Positions 9,301-19,279 of a stretch of 64,000 nucleotides of DNA are shown one piece after another. The stretch is taken from assembly GCF_017983445.1 (NCBI RefSeq), contig NZ_JAGOBJ010000010.1, positions 1 through 64,000 of the forward strand. The letters are read 5' to 3'. The stretch comes from Halomonas sp. (lineage in GTDB: Bacteria > Pseudomonadota > Gammaproteobacteria > Pseudomonadales > Halomonadaceae). The notes beneath the pieces are model-generated. The model saw only the letters and a list, made by a program, of their open reading frames with translations, was not told where the DNA came from and ran no database searches. Every line of letters begins with the position of its first letter. Position 1 is the stretch's first letter. Both the position numbers and the translations under genes were made by a program.

Positions 9301-10176
9301 ATGTTCCAACGCCTACGTGAAGATATTAACAGCGTATTTGACCGCGACCCGGCAGCCCGCAATTTTCTAGAGGTTCTGACCAATTACCCAGGCCTCCACG
9401 CGCTGCTGCTTCACCGTTGCGGTCACTGGCTATGGAAAAAGAACCTGAAATGGCTGGCCCGGACGCTCTCCACGTTTTCACGCTGGCTGACCGGTATCGA
9501 GATCCACCCCGGCGCCACTATTGGCCGACGCTTTTTTATCGATCATGGAATGGGCGTAGTGATCGGCGAAACGGCACTGGTGGGCGATAACGTCACGCTT
9601 TACCAGGGCGTGACGCTGGGCGGCACCAGCTGGAATAAAGGCAAACGTCACCCCACCCTTGAAGACGGAGTGATCGTCGGAGCAGGCGCTAAAATACTCG
9701 GCCCCTTCACCGTAGGCGTTGGCGCTAAAATCGGCTCTAACGCGGTAGTTACCAAGGAAGTCCCCCCGGGTGCCACCGTTGTCGGCATTCCCGGCAAAAT
9801 CGTCAAGCGCGCCGACCCGGATGTCGAAGAGGCGCTGGATGTGGACCCGGTGCGCCGCGAGGCAATTTGCCAGAAATTCGGCTTTGACGCCTACGGGGTC
9901 AGCCAGGATATGCCCGATCCGGTGGCCCGCTCCATGCAGGCGATGCTCGATCATATGCATGCCGTGGACGAGCGTATTGAGCGTATGTGCTCAACGCTAA
10001 GCAAGCTGGACGCCAACTACCACGATGGGCACCTGCCAAAACTGCGCAATGAAGATTTTGCCGGCGTGCTGGATGAACACGACACCGGCTGCGCGGCACC
10101 GGAAAAACCCGCCATACCGGTAGGCAAGCCCGAAACAGACTCTAATGGTGATAGCTTACCGCCGCGTAATGGTTGA
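9301..10176 (+). CDS. cysE: Serine O-acetyltransferase CysE
   Basis: 291 residues from the ATG at 9301 with AGGA upstream; a longer opening from 9274 has no good ribosome binding site. Acetylates serine with acetyl-CoA, the first step of cysteine synthesis. The N-terminal helical segment is short (no long E. coli-type extension) and is followed by the left-handed beta-helix of hexapeptide repeats (about residues 60-165: [19 protein letters not shown], then [14 protein letters not shown]). A C-terminal tail of about 110 residues lies beyond the helix. Cysteine supply sits directly before the isc genes. Confidence 0.95.
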   Translation: MFQRLREDINSVFDRDPAARNFLEVLTNYPGLHALLLHRCGHWLWKKNLKWLARTLSTFSRWLTGIEIHPGATIGRRFFIDHGMGVVIGETALVGDNVTLYQGVTLGGTSWNKGKRHPTLEDGVIVGAGAKILGPFTVGVGAKIGSNAVVTKEVPPGATVVGIPGKIVKRADPDVEEALDVDPVRREAICQKFGFDAYGVSQDMPDPVARSMQAMLDHMHAVDERIERMCSTLSKLDANYHDGHLPKLRNEDFAGVLDEHDTGCAAPEKPAIPVGKPETDSNGDSLPPRNG

Positions 10177-10202
10177 CCAAACTACTCGGGCTTTCCCATA
10201 AT
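10169..10202 (+). promoter_or_regulatory. iscR promoter with a type 1 IscR operator
   Basis: TTGACC at 10173-10178, 18-bp spacer, CATAAT at 10197-10202. The -35 overlaps the cysE stop codon. The segment 10169-10193 agrees with about 19 of 25 positions of the E. coli type 1 IscR site by my hand alignment, including YYGAC at its left side and TCRRS at its right. This would give [2Fe-2S]-IscR autorepression as in other Proteobacteria. Confidence 0.55.
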
Positions 10203-10254
10203 GGCAGCACATTTGTCGGGAGCACGCTGAAGGTTCAGCGTCGAGGTGCCTGTC

Positions 10255-10722
10255 ATGCGCTTAACTACCAAAGGCCGTTACGCGGTTACCGCCATGCTTG
10301 ATTTGGCCCTGAATGATCAGTGCGGCCCGACCAGCCTGGGGGATATTTCGCAACGTCAGGAAATATCACTTTCCTACCTTGAGCAGCTGTTTGCCCGGCT
10401 ACGCCGCTCTGGGCTAGTACGTAGTGTTCGCGGCCCGGGCGGTGGTTATCTGCTGAGCAAGCCGGCAAGCGACATTAGCGTTTCAGCGGTGATTGACGCC
10501 GTGGATGAAACGGTGGACGCCACGCGCTGTCAGGGATTATCCGACTGCCAACAGGGCAGCACGTGCCTGACACATCACCTGTGGTGCGAACTATCCGGCC
10601 AGATTCGGCACTTTTTAGATGACATCACCCTTGCCCAATTGATGCAGCGCCCCGATGTACTATGTATTGCCTCGCGGCAAAAAAATCGTGTTGAAGCAGG
10701 CATTCTCGCCTCATCACCGTAA
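10255..10722 (+). CDS. iscR: Fe-S cluster assembly regulator IscR
   Basis: 155 residues from the ATG at 10255 ([17 protein letters not shown] is the standard N-terminus; a start at 10246 would add three residues). Rrf2-family winged helix in the first 80 residues. The [2Fe-2S] ligands are conserved in [19 protein letters not shown] near residue 92: three cysteines and the histidine. Represses the isc genes when it carries a cluster. First gene of the reduced isc cluster. Confidence 0.97.
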   Translation: MRLTTKGRYAVTAMLDLALNDQCGPTSLGDISQRQEISLSYLEQLFARLRRSGLVRSVRGPGGGYLLSKPASDISVSAVIDAVDETVDATRCQGLSDCQQGSTCLTHHLWCELSGQIRHFLDDITLAQLMQRPDVLCIASRQKNRVEAGILASSP

Positions 10723-10776
10723 TGGTCAAGCGGCACTATTATCGCTATCTGGCGTTTTTGAATTAAGCGGGTTCCC

Positions 10777-11952
10777 ATGACGACGACAACCACACCTTCG
10801 CTACCGATTTATCTGGATTACGCCGCCACCACGCCGGTGGACGCTCGCGTGGCCGAGGTTATGCAGCGCTACCTGACGGTTGATCAGCTGTTTGCCAACC
10901 CCGCCTCGCGCAGCCATATGCTGGGCTGGCAGGCCGAACAGGTGGTAGAGCAGGCACGTCGTCAGGTAGCCGACACGATTGGCGCCGACCCGCGTGAAAT
11001 CGTCTGGGCCAGCGGCGCAACAGAGGCCAATAACCTTGCGCTGATTGGCTACATGCGGGCCAACCGCGAACGCGGCATGCATCTGGTGACCTCGATCATC
11101 GAACACAAAGCGGTCGTGGACACAGCGCTGGCACTTGAAAGCGAAGGCTTTGAAGTCACCTGGCTAACGCCAAGCCAAGATGGCACCGTCACGCCCGAAC
11201 AGCTGCGCGCCGCCATGCGCGACGATACCGCGCTGGTTTCGTTGATGGCGGTCAACAACGAGCTAGGCAGCATTAACGACATTGCCGCGCTCGCCGCCAT
11301 CACCCACGAATTCGGTGCCGTTTTTCATACCGACGCCGCCCAGGCCGTGGGCCGAGTACCGCTGGATGTGGTGGCTCAGGAAATCGATTTGATGTCGCTG
11401 TCCGGACATAAATCCTACGGTCCCAAGGGGGTTGGCGCGCTATATGTTAAGCGCCATCCGGACATTCGTCTTGAAGCGCTGATTCATGGCGGCGGGCACG
11501 AACGAGGCATGCGCTCAGGCACTCTGCCCACCCATCAAATTGCCGGAATGGGTGAAGCCTTTGCGCTCATGCATAAAGAGCACGCCGAGGATCAGACGCA
11601 TATTGCCAGCCTGCAGCAGCGCTTTTTAGCCGGGCTTGCCGACCTTGACGGTGTGATAGCCAATACCCCGCTCAACCGGGCGGTGCCCAATATTTTGAAC
11701 CTCGCGTTTGAGGGTATCGACGGTGAGTCGCTGTTGATGGCCCTGCGCGATGTGGCCGTGTCCACCGGCTCGGCCTGCAACTCGGCAAGCGTTGACCCGT
11801 CTTATGTATTGTTGGCGGTGGGCGTGCCACGCGTACTGGCGCTTTCATCGCTACGCTTTAGCTTTGGGCGCTTCACCACCCAAGACGATATTGATCATGC
11901 GTTAACCCTCATTCGCCATGCGGTGAGCGGTTTACGAACACTGCCACGCTAA
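10777..11952 (+). CDS. iscS: Cysteine desulfurase IscS, C-terminally short form
   Basis: 391 residues; E. coli IscS has 404. PLP enzyme that takes sulfur from cysteine as a persulfide. N-terminal YLDYAATTPVD, the PLP lysine in SLSGHKSYGPKGVGALY (near 210) and the catalytic cysteine loop STGSACNSASVDPSYVL (near 330) are intact. The protein stops at HAVSGLRTLPR and lacks the last segment that in E. coli ends SIEWAHH and contacts IscU. iscU is also missing from the cluster; iscA follows 31 bp downstream. Confidence 0.95.
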   Translation: MTTTTTPSLPIYLDYAATTPVDARVAEVMQRYLTVDQLFANPASRSHMLGWQAEQVVEQARRQVADTIGADPREIVWASGATEANNLALIGYMRANRERGMHLVTSIIEHKAVVDTALALESEGFEVTWLTPSQDGTVTPEQLRAAMRDDTALVSLMAVNNELGSINDIAALAAITHEFGAVFHTDAAQAVGRVPLDVVAQEIDLMSLSGHKSYGPKGVGALYVKRHPDIRLEALIHGGGHERGMRSGTLPTHQIAGMGEAFALMHKEHAEDQTHIASLQQRFLAGLADLDGVIANTPLNRAVPNILNLAFEGIDGESLLMALRDVAVSTGSACNSASVDPSYVLLAVGVPRVLALSSLRFSFGRFTTQDDIDHALTLIRHAVSGLRTLPR

Positions 11953-11983
11953 GCGGCTGGCGCATTTATAAGGAGGACGCCTA

Positions 11984-12310
11984 ATGGCAACACTCAACAT
12001 TACCCCGGCTGCCGCACAACAGATCCGTCATGTGCTTGATGAGCGCGGGCAGGGTTTAGGCCTACGCGTGTCGGTCAAACCCAGCGGTTGCTCGGGCTAC
12101 AGCTACGTACTGGATTTTGCTGATGAAGTCGGCAGCGACGAAATCCACTTTGAAGACCATGGCGCCAGCGTTTATGTGGCACCCGATGCGCTTGAGATGC
12201 TCGATGGCAGCGAAGTGGACTACGTCAGCGAAGGGTTGAACCGCTTTTTCAAATTCAACAACCCGAATGTAAAAGATGAATGCGGCTGCGGCGAAAGCTT
12301 TACGGTGTAA
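11984..12310 (+). CDS. iscA: A-type Fe-S carrier IscA
   Basis: 108 residues, ATG preceded by AAGGAGGA. A-type carrier that receives and delivers Fe-S clusters. Conserved cysteines: KPSGCSGYSY near residue 35 and the C-terminal ECGCGESF pair. Its place directly after iscS argues for IscA rather than ErpA. Last gene of the isc cluster here; hscB, hscA, fdx and iscX are absent before ndk. Confidence 0.93.
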   Translation: MATLNITPAAAQQIRHVLDERGQGLGLRVSVKPSGCSGYSYVLDFADEVGSDEIHFEDHGASVYVAPDALEMLDGSEVDYVSEGLNRFFKFNNPNVKDECGCGESFTV

Positions 12311-12359
12311 TACGCAGGCGCCAATGTCATCATCGGTATTCAATGTTGGCTTGAGGCGC

Positions 12360-12365
12360 TATAAT
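12360..12365 (+). promoter_or_regulatory. Possible -10 element for ndk
   Basis: Perfect TATAAT in the iscA-ndk gap; the best -35 at a 17-bp spacing is poor (TATTCA), so support is weak. Confidence 0.3.
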
Positions 12366-12423
12366 CGCGCCTACTCGGTAATCGGTGAACACTACCGTAT
12401 TCTTGCCGAAACGATTTTCCTTC

Positions 12424-12447
12424 GCCGCCCCGGCTTGCCGAGGCGGC
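12424..12447 (+). terminator. Hairpin between iscA and ndk
   Basis: GCCGCCCCGG / CCGAGGCGGC stem with one C-A mismatch and a 4-nt CTTG loop. An eight-T run occurs about 20 bp later rather than directly after it, so termination strength is doubtful. It separates isc from ndk. Confidence 0.45.
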
Positions 12448-12495
12448 AATTTCTGCTTTATCCCTTTTTTTTAAAGGCCTCAAGGAGATATTTAC

Positions 12496-12921
12496 ATGGC
12501 TAATGAACGCACTCTGTCTATCATCAAGCCCGATGCCGTTGCTAAAAATGCGATCGGTGACATCATCGCTCGCTTCGAAAAAGCCGGCCTGCAGGTCGTT
12601 GCCGCTAAAATGACCCATCTTTCTGAAGAGAAAGCGGGCGGCTTCTACGCCGAGCATAAAGAGCGTCCTTTCTTTAAAGATCTGGTTGGCTTCATGACGT
12701 CAGGCCCGGTCGTAGTACAAGTACTGGAAGGCGAAGGCGCCATTGCCAAGAACCGTGACCTGATGGGTGCAACTAACCCGAAAGAAGCGGCACCGGGCAC
12801 TATCCGTGCTGACTTCGCGGAAACAATCGACGCAAACGCTGTCCATGGTTCAGATTCTCCTGAAAGTGCTGAGCGTGAAATTAGTTACTTCTTCGGTAAC
12901 GATGAAATCTGCTCGCGCTAA
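12496..12921 (+). CDS. ndk: Nucleoside diphosphate kinase
   Basis: 141 residues, typical bacterial length. Moves the gamma phosphate of NTPs to NDPs through a phosphohistidine. N-terminal [18 protein letters not shown] is the nucleotide-binding strand; the active-site histidine is in [16 protein letters not shown] near residue 117. Strong AAGGAG ribosome binding site. Usually lies between isc and rlmN in Pseudomonas relatives, as here. Confidence 0.98.
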   Translation: MANERTLSIIKPDAVAKNAIGDIIARFEKAGLQVVAAKMTHLSEEKAGGFYAEHKERPFFKDLVGFMTSGPVVVQVLEGEGAIAKNRDLMGATNPKEAAPGTIRADFAETIDANAVHGSDSPESAEREISYFFGNDEICSR

Positions 12922-12964
12922 TTAATTAGCGCCGCCGTTTCAACGTTCGTTGCCGGCCATTTTC

Positions 12965-12983
12965 GCGGGGGCTTTGCCCCCGC
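12965..12983 (+). terminator. Hairpin after ndk
   Basis: Perfect 8-bp GC stem GCGGGGGC / GCCCCCGC with a TTT loop, followed by CCCTTTCC rather than a clean T-tract. Probable terminator of ndk. It overlaps the region a longer rlmN reading frame would occupy, which favours the rlmN start at 13007. Confidence 0.6.
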
Positions 12984-13006
12984 CCCTTTCCAGAACGCTG
13001 ACCGCC

Positions 13007-14191
13007 ATGACCACCACCGTAGCCCAACATACGCCCGCTCCCCAGTCCACGCCTGACAGTAAAACGCCAGCGGAAAAAGCGCCTGAGCGCCAGAACCTGC
13101 TTGGCTTGTCCTGCGAACAGATGGAAGCGTTCTTTTTGTCGATTGGCGAGAAGAAGTTTCGCGCCGCCCAGCTGATGAAATGGATCCACCAGGAAGGTAG
13201 TGACGACTTTGCCGCCATGACCAACCTGTCTAAGCCGCTGCGGGAAAAGCTGGCGAAAGTGGCAGAGATTCGTGGCCCCAGCGTTATTTATGAAGGCACC
13301 TCAAGCGACGGAACGCGTAAGTGGGTGCTCGAAGTCGAAGATGGAAGCTATGTCGAAACGGTCCTGATTCCGGCCGAGAATGGCAAGCGCCGCACCCTGT
13401 GCGTCTCTTCCCAGGTTGGCTGTTCACTGGACTGTAGCTTTTGTTCCACCGGCAAACAGGGATTTCAGCGTAATTTAACCGCCGCTGAAATCATTGGCCA
13501 GGTATGGGTCGCCCAGCGCAGCGTAGGCCCGCGCCGTGATACCGCCAACCGCCCGGTCACCAACGTGGTCATGATGGGTATGGGTGAACCACTGCTCAAC
13601 TTCGACAACGTGCTGCCTGCCATGAAGCTGATGCTGGATGACAACGGCTATGGCCTATCCAAGCGCCGCGTCACGCTGTCTACCTCGGGCGTCGTACCCA
13701 TGATCGACAAACTGGGCGACGAGATTGACGTCAGCCTGGCCATTTCGCTCCACGCCTCGACCGATGAGCTGCGTAATGAGCTGGTGCCGATCAACCGCAA
13801 GTACAACATCCGCATGCTGCTGGATGCCTGTCATCGCTATCTATCCAAGTGCCCGGACAATCGCCAGGTCACGATCGAGTACACCTTGATCAGGGATGTG
13901 AATGACCAGCAAGAGCACGCCGAACAGCTAGCCGCGCTGCTTAAAGAGCTACCGTGCAAGATTAATCTGATACCGTTCAACCCGTTCCCAAATTCAGGGT
14001 ATGAGAAGCCATCACGCAATCAGGTAATGCGTTTTCAGCAATGGCTTTACGATTTGGAGTACAACGCCACGGTACGTGTTACCCGCGGCGATGATATCGA
14101 TGCCGCCTGTGGTCAGTTGGTGGGCCGCGTAAAAGACCGTACCAAACGCAGCGCGCGCTACATCCAATCCGTGCAGCTTGACGCTGACTAA
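13007..14191 (+). CDS. rlmN: 23S rRNA/tRNA adenine C2-methyltransferase RlmN
   Basis: 394 residues from the ATG at 13007; upstream in-frame starts (12950) would place the ndk terminator in the coding region. Radical-SAM enzyme that methylates A2503 of 23S rRNA and A37 of some tRNAs. The radical SAM cluster is [14 protein letters not shown] near residue 143. Other blocks: [29 protein letters not shown], and [15 protein letters not shown] at the C-terminus holding the catalytic cysteine. The first 30 residues are a low-complexity T/P/A stretch. Confidence 0.96.
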   Translation: MTTTVAQHTPAPQSTPDSKTPAEKAPERQNLLGLSCEQMEAFFLSIGEKKFRAAQLMKWIHQEGSDDFAAMTNLSKPLREKLAKVAEIRGPSVIYEGTSSDGTRKWVLEVEDGSYVETVLIPAENGKRRTLCVSSQVGCSLDCSFCSTGKQGFQRNLTAAEIIGQVWVAQRSVGPRRDTANRPVTNVVMMGMGEPLLNFDNVLPAMKLMLDDNGYGLSKRRVTLSTSGVVPMIDKLGDEIDVSLAISLHASTDELRNELVPINRKYNIRMLLDACHRYLSKCPDNRQVTIEYTLIRDVNDQQEHAEQLAALLKELPCKINLIPFNPFPNSGYEKPSRNQVMRFQQWLYDLEYNATVRVTRGDDIDAACGQLVGRVKDRTKRSARYIQSVQLDAD

Positions 14192-14292
14192 ACGGTGCTT
14201 ATCTTGACTTCCGGCGAGCACGGCGCTTTGATGGACACGTTTTTATGCGTCGTGTCGGCGGTTAGCTGGCGATTTACACCACCAGGGCAGCT

Positions 14293-14332
14293 ATGATTTC
14301 TCAAGGACGATTATGATTTCTCAAGGGCGATT
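14293..14332 (+). repeat. 20-bp direct repeat duplicating a ribosome binding site and start codon
   Basis: Two copies of a 20-bp unit (14293-14312 and 14313-14332, differing at one base) lie directly in front of pilW, and the first bases of a third coincide with the pilW start. Each copy begins with ATG and encodes MISQGRL followed by a TGA that overlaps the next ATG as ATGA. The AAGGA/AAGGG inside each copy is spaced correctly for the next ATG. Confidence 0.75.
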
Positions 14333-15067
14333 ATGATTGGTCACTGCAGGCGCTTTAACCCATTCAGGGTGCCCATGCTTGCTGCTCTGTTCAGCAGTGT
14401 GTGGCTAGCCGGCTGCGCCACGTCAAACCATTTGCCTGCCACGGCCAGCACCGACGCCAAGGATGCTTACACCCAATTGGGCGTCGCATACCTAGAACGT
14501 GATAACCTGCCCAGGGCGCGTGTCGCTTTAGGGCGTGCTTTGGAAATCGCCCCTAATCACGGCGAAGCATTGCAGGCTCTGGCGCTGGTTTATCAACAGC
14601 AGGGCGACGTTGAACTTGCTGACACGTATTTTCAACAGGCCATTGATGTCGAACCCATGTTTACCCGTGCCCGTAATAACTACGCGGCATTTTTGTATCA
14701 GCAGGGGGATATTGCCGCCGCCTGCGAACAGTTGGAACACGCATCGACAGATGCCCAGTATGCCAACCGTGCCCAGCTTTTCACTAACCTGGGACAATGT
14801 TATCTGGCACTGGAAGAATTTGATAAAGCGCGCGGCCGATTAGACCGCGCGCAGCGTATCGACCCGCAGAGTCCGCGGGGATATTTTTTATTAGCCGAAT
14901 TGGAAGTTTCCCAGGGCAATTACGGTAATGCCTGGTCGCCACTGCAAACCTACCTGCAGTTGGCCGGACCAGACCAAGCAGCGCTGGAAATGGCGATAGA
15001 CATCGCCCGCGCCCAAGGCGACCACGCGACGGCAGCTGACTACCAGCGCAGGCTTGGCACTTATTAA
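14333..15067 (+). CDS. pilW: Type IV pilus biogenesis/stability lipoprotein PilW (PilF)
   Basis: 244 residues. Signal peptide with lipobox LAGC at about residues 25-28, so an outer-membrane lipoprotein. The rest is tetratricopeptide repeats (YTQLGVAYLERDNLPRARVALGRAL, QALALVYQQQGDVELADTYFQQA and two to three more). In Pseudomonas the equivalent protein is the pilotin that places the PilQ secretin. No pilus genes lie nearby; the position between rlmN and rodZ is conserved. The start at 14333 follows two mini-ORFs, giving a possible ATGA coupling. Confidence 0.9.
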   Translation: MIGHCRRFNPFRVPMLAALFSSVWLAGCATSNHLPATASTDAKDAYTQLGVAYLERDNLPRARVALGRALEIAPNHGEALQALALVYQQQGDVELADTYFQQAIDVEPMFTRARNNYAAFLYQQGDIAAACEQLEHASTDAQYANRAQLFTNLGQCYLALEEFDKARGRLDRAQRIDPQSPRGYFLLAELEVSQGNYGNAWSPLQTYLQLAGPDQAALEMAIDIARAQGDHATAADYQRRLGTY

Positions 15068-15107
15068 TTGGCGCCCTGACCACCTAATTATTTAAGGATG
15101 CTCAGCC

Positions 15108-16073
15108 ATGAGCGAGACACAGTTACAAGATAGCGTCACTACTTCCCGCACTGCCGCCTCACCTGGCGAAATTCTCTTGCGCCAGCGTGAACAGCTAGGC
15201 GTACCGCTGGGCGAGGCTGCCCGAGCGCTCAACTTGCGTCCGGCCGTTGTCGAAGGCCTTGAACAGGATCGCTATGACGAAATCCCGGTAACCGCTTACC
15301 GTCGTGGCTACCTGCGCTCTTACGCTAAATACCTGGGCTTGAACGAACACCTGGTGCTAGACGCCTATCAGGAGCGTTATGGCGTCGCGGATACCGAACG
15401 TAAAGTAGCGCCGGTGTCGGTCAGTCGCCCGCCCTCAAAGCTCGGTGCCTGGCTTTTCAGGCTGGTAACGGTATTGGTGATTGCAGGTCTGATCGGCGTG
15501 ACCGTCATGTGGTGGCAAAGCCGCGGTGGGAGCGAGCCGCCCAGCTTTGGCGATAACCCTCCCGCCGAAGAAGGCGGCGAACCCATGTCCGCAGCCGACG
15601 AAGGTGCCGAACCCACACCGCCAACGACCCCGGCGCTCTCTTCAGAGCAGCCAAGCCAGCCTGACAGTGCCAGCGACACGACGGATGTGGAGGAAAGCAA
15701 TGCTGCAGCACAGGACGTGGCAACCGGCGAGCAAGCCCCCACGGTGAACGATGTAGCGGCTCTGGATATTGCCGCCTCGACCGACACGGATACTGCTGAC
15801 GAAGAGGAAACGACACCTCCGACAGGCAGTGCCAACCGTATGGAGCTTACGTTTAACGAGCAGTCCTGGACTGAAATTTTCGATGCCAACAACCAGCGCG
15901 TGTTTGTTGGCCTGCAAACGCCCGGCACCACCGCGACCGTTGAAGGTGAGCCGCCGTTTCGTTTAACCGTAGGAAACGCCACTGGCGTCGAGCTGCGCTA
16001 TCAAGGTGAGCAGGTCAACCTTGCACAACGCGCAGGCGCCAACAATGTAGCCCGATTTACCCTGGGAGAGTGA
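15108..16073 (+). CDS. rodZ: Cytoskeletal membrane protein RodZ
   Basis: 321 residues. N-terminal cytoplasmic helix-turn-helix at about 20-90 ([20 protein letters not shown]) that in E. coli binds MreB, one membrane helix near 110-130 ([18 protein letters not shown]), a long acidic S/T/P/A-rich periplasmic linker (about 135-235) and a C-terminal DUF4115 domain ([16 protein letters not shown]). Helps set rod shape. Stop codon sits just before ispG. Confidence 0.93.
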   Translation: MSETQLQDSVTTSRTAASPGEILLRQREQLGVPLGEAARALNLRPAVVEGLEQDRYDEIPVTAYRRGYLRSYAKYLGLNEHLVLDAYQERYGVADTERKVAPVSVSRPPSKLGAWLFRLVTVLVIAGLIGVTVMWWQSRGGSEPPSFGDNPPAEEGGEPMSAADEGAEPTPPTTPALSSEQPSQPDSASDTTDVEESNAAAQDVATGEQAPTVNDVAALDIAASTDTDTADEEETTPPTGSANRMELTFNEQSWTEIFDANNQRVFVGLQTPGTTATVEGEPPFRLTVGNATGVELRYQGEQVNLAQRAGANNVARFTLGE

Positions 16074-16081
16074 CCCGTCTT

Positions 16082-17197
16082 ATGCACGCCCCTTCTCCGA
16101 TAAAACGCCGTCTTTCGCGTCAAATTCATGTCGGCAACGTTGCGGTAGGCGGAAACGCGCCTATCTCCGTACAGAGCATGACCAACACCAACACGCTGGA
16201 CGTGGCGGCTACCGTTGGGCAGATTCAGCAGCTGGAAAAAGCCGGTGCTGACATCGTGCGCGTTTCCGTACCGGACATGGATGCCGCCGAAGCCTTTGGC
16301 AAGATCAAGAAGCTAGTGGACGTACCGCTAGTGGCCGATATTCACTTTGATTACAAGATCGCCCTGCGCGTCGCCGAACTCGGCGTTGACTGCCTGCGCA
16401 TCAACCCCGGCAACATTGGTCGTGAAGACCGCGTACGCGCGGTGGTGAGTGCGGCGCGTGATAACGGTATTCCTATCCGCATTGGCGTCAACGCCGGTTC
16501 GCTGGAAAAAGACCTTCAGAAAAAGTATGGCGAGCCCACGCCTGCCGCGCTGGTGGAATCCGCCATGCGTCATATCGACCACCTGGATCGGCTCGATTTT
16601 CAAGAGTACAAGGTCAGCGTTAAAGCCTCTGACGTGTTTATGGCCGTAGCGGCGTACCGTGATCTTGCCACGCGCATCGAGCAGCCGCTTCACTTGGGCA
16701 TCACCGAAGCAGGCGGACTACGCTCGGGTACCGTTAAATCGTCTATTGGCCTGGGCATGCTGCTGATGGACGGTATCGGTGACACGATTCGTGTGTCACT
16801 TGCCGCCGACCCGGTGGAAGAGATCAAGGTCGGCTTTGATATGCTCAAAAGCCTGCGCCTGCGCGCCAAGGGGATCAACTTTATCGCCTGCCCCAGCTGC
16901 TCGCGGCAGAACTTTGACGTTATCAGCACCATGAACCAGCTTGAAGAACGCCTGGAAGACGTCATGACGCCGCTTGATGTTTCAGTTATCGGCTGTGTCG
17001 TTAACGGCCCGGGTGAAGCCAAAGAGACCGATATCGGCCTGACTGGCGGCAGCCCGGCAAACCTTGTATATATCGACGGCAAACCGGCCAGCAAGCTGCG
17101 CAACGATCACTTAGTGGATGACTTAGAGCGGCTGATCCGCGAAAAAGTGCGCCAAAAACAGCAGCAAGAAGATGACATGATTGCCCGCAGCGTTTAA
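16082..17197 (+). CDS. ispG: (E)-4-hydroxy-3-methylbut-2-enyl-diphosphate synthase IspG
   Basis: 371 residues from the ATG at 16082, where [10 protein letters not shown] matches the family N-terminus; a GTG at 16070 overlapping the rodZ stop is possible but too near GGGAG. Penultimate step of the MEP isoprenoid route. TIM-barrel domain with [13 protein letters not shown] and INPGNIG, and the [4Fe-4S] cysteines in CPSCSRQ (near 270) and GCVVNGPGE (near 305). Confidence 0.97.
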   Translation: MHAPSPIKRRLSRQIHVGNVAVGGNAPISVQSMTNTNTLDVAATVGQIQQLEKAGADIVRVSVPDMDAAEAFGKIKKLVDVPLVADIHFDYKIALRVAELGVDCLRINPGNIGREDRVRAVVSAARDNGIPIRIGVNAGSLEKDLQKKYGEPTPAALVESAMRHIDHLDRLDFQEYKVSVKASDVFMAVAAYRDLATRIEQPLHLGITEAGGLRSGTVKSSIGLGMLLMDGIGDTIRVSLAADPVEEIKVGFDMLKSLRLRAKGINFIACPSCSRQNFDVISTMNQLEERLEDVMTPLDVSVIGCVVNGPGEAKETDIGLTGGSPANLVYIDGKPASKLRNDHLVDDLERLIREKVRQKQQQEDDMIARSV

Positions 17198-17242
17198 CGC
17201 CGGGCCCATGCGTCAGCCAGGATGCAGAACAAGGAGTTTTCA

Positions 17243-18538
17243 TTGAGCAAGTCCGCCGCTAAAAAGATTCAAGCCATCCGTGGTATGAACGACCTGTTGC
17301 CCAGCGATAGCCCTCGCTGGCAATTTTTTGAGGCTAAAGTACGTCATTTGATGCAGCGCTACGGCTTCGATGAAATTCGCACGCCCATCGTTGAGCAAAC
17401 CGCCCTGTTCGCTCGCTCTATCGGCGAAGTGACCGATATTGTCGAAAAAGAGATGTACACCTTTGACGACCGTAATGGCGATAGCCTGACGCTACGTCCT
17501 GAAGGCACGGCCAGCTGCGTCCGCGCGGCGATGGAGCACGGCTTATTACACAACCAGACCCAACGGCTCTGGTACCAGGGTCCGATGTTCCGCCATGAAC
17601 GTCCCCAAAAAGGTCGCTACCGCCAGTTTCATCAGGTAGGTGTTGAAACGTACGGCTTTGAAGGGCCGGATATCGATGCCGAAGTGATTCTGCTCTCGGC
17701 GCGCCTGTGGAAAGAGCTGGGTCTGTTTGAGCATGTAACGCTTGAGCTTAACTCGCTGGGTTCGACAGAGGCGCGCGCCGCCTACCGCGATAAGCTGGTG
17801 ACCTACTTCGAGCAGCACCGCGAGATTCTCGATGAAGACTCTCAGCGCCGCCTGATCAGCAACCCGCTGCGCATCCTGGATTCCAAAAATCCGGCCATGG
17901 CCGACATGCTCAACGGCGCGCCCCAGTTGATGGATCACCTTGATGATGCATCGCGCGAGCACTTCGAGCAGCTCAAAACCATGCTCGATGCGGCGGGCAT
18001 TCCCTTCGTGATCAACCCTCGCCTGGTGCGTGGGCTCGACTACTACTGCCGCACGGTGTTCGAATGGACCACGAGTGCGCTGGGTAGCCAGGGCACAGTA
18101 TGTGCCGGCGGGCGTTACGATGGCATGGTCGAACAGCTGGGCGGCAAGCCGACCCCGGCGGTAGGCTTCGCGATGGGTATCGAGCGACTGATTCTACTGC
18201 TTGAGACGCTAAATCTGGTTCCCGATGAAGCGCTGGGTGGCTGTGATGTCTATCTTGTGCCGATGGACGATAGCGCAACGATTGCCGCGCTGACACTTGC
18301 CGAGCAGCTTCGCAGCGACCTCCCCGATTTACGCCTGCAGCTTCATTGCGGCGGCGGCAGCTTTAAAAGCCGTATGAAAAAAGCCGATAAAAGCGCGGCG
18401 CCCGTTGCCATTTTGCTCGGCGAGACAGAACTTGCCGAACAGGCGGTCACGCTCAAGTTCTTACGTGATGATCGCGAGCAACAGCGCGTAAGTCAGGCAA
18501 CGCTTTCTTCTGCGCTGGGTGAGCTGCTGGTCCGCTAA
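17243..18538 (+). CDS. hisS: Histidyl-tRNA synthetase
   Basis: 431 residues if translation starts at the TTG at 17243, which has AAGGAG six bases upstream and aligns with the usual [13 protein letters not shown]-terminus; an ATG at 17222 would put that AAGGAG inside the gene. Class II synthetase: motif 2 in [21 protein letters not shown] near 115, histidine-specific [15 protein letters not shown] near 262, motif 3 in [11 protein letters not shown] near 310, and a C-terminal anticodon domain. Confidence 0.97.
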   Translation: MSKSAAKKIQAIRGMNDLLPSDSPRWQFFEAKVRHLMQRYGFDEIRTPIVEQTALFARSIGEVTDIVEKEMYTFDDRNGDSLTLRPEGTASCVRAAMEHGLLHNQTQRLWYQGPMFRHERPQKGRYRQFHQVGVETYGFEGPDIDAEVILLSARLWKELGLFEHVTLELNSLGSTEARAAYRDKLVTYFEQHREILDEDSQRRLISNPLRILDSKNPAMADMLNGAPQLMDHLDDASREHFEQLKTMLDAAGIPFVINPRLVRGLDYYCRTVFEWTTSALGSQGTVCAGGRYDGMVEQLGGKPTPAVGFAMGIERLILLLETLNLVPDEALGGCDVYLVPMDDSATIAALTLAEQLRSDLPDLRLQLHCGGGSFKSRMKKADKSAAPVAILLGETELAEQAVTLKFLRDDREQQRVSQATLSSALGELLVR

Positions 18539-18619
18539 GCCACACAGGCACGCGCTGCGTGCTTATAAATAACTGATCGTCGCGATTGCGGTGATTTTAT
18601 AGGTAATAGGAGGCCGCCC

Positions 18620-19279
18620 GTGGCGGAGCTGAGAAGCGAAGAAGAACAGCTGGAAGTCGTTAAGCGTTGGTGGAAAGAGAATGGGACTTCGCTGATTGCA
18701 GGTGCCGCTCTTGCCGCTGCGGGCGTGTTTGGCTGGCATACCTGGCAAAACTACCAGGAAGGACAGTCGGAAGCCGCGTCGGTTCGCTATCAGCAACTGG
18801 TCAATGTTGCCATGGCAAGCGAACTCGACGAACAGCAAACCGCAAGCGCGCGTGAGCTGATCAGCGAACTCACCGACGACTACGGCAAAACGCTTTATGC
18901 CGAACTTGCCCTCCTGATGGATGCCCGTTTAGCCGTTCAGCAGGACAATCTGGACGAGGCCAAAGCATCGCTTGAGCAGGTAGCCAACGACTCCTCGCGC
19001 CGCTATGTGCAAAGTCTGGCCTGGCTGCGTTTGGCACGTATTGAAGTCGCCAATGGCGATCCTGAAGCAGCACTGGCCCTGCTGGATGAGCCCATCAGCG
19101 AAGCGCTGGCAGCTCAGCAAGCCGATGTACGCGGTGATGCCCATGCCGCCCTTGGCCAAACCGAAGAGGCGCGCAGCGCTTGGGAAAATGCTTTAGCGCT
19201 TGCTGAAAATCAGAACCAGACGCTTTACGGCGTGCAATTCAAGCTTGACGATCTTGGCGCCGAGGAGGCGACTCAATGA
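18620..19279 (+). CDS. yfgM: SecYEG-ancillary tetratricopeptide protein YfgM
   Basis: 219 residues from a GTG at 18620 with AGGAGG six bases upstream. YfgM_2/TPR family: short cytoplasmic N-terminus (RSEEEQLEVVKRWWKENG), one membrane helix at about 23-42 and a periplasmic TPR domain. In E. coli it joins PpiD at the Sec translocon. Its last four bases overlap bamB (ATGA-type), giving a yfgM-bamB-der operon. Confidence 0.92.
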   Translation: MAELRSEEEQLEVVKRWWKENGTSLIAGAALAAAGVFGWHTWQNYQEGQSEAASVRYQQLVNVAMASELDEQQTASARELISELTDDYGKTLYAELALLMDARLAVQQDNLDEAKASLEQVANDSSRRYVQSLAWLRLARIEVANGDPEAALALLDEPISEALAAQQADVRGDAHAALGQTEEARSAWENALALAENQNQTLYGVQFKLDDLGAEEATQ

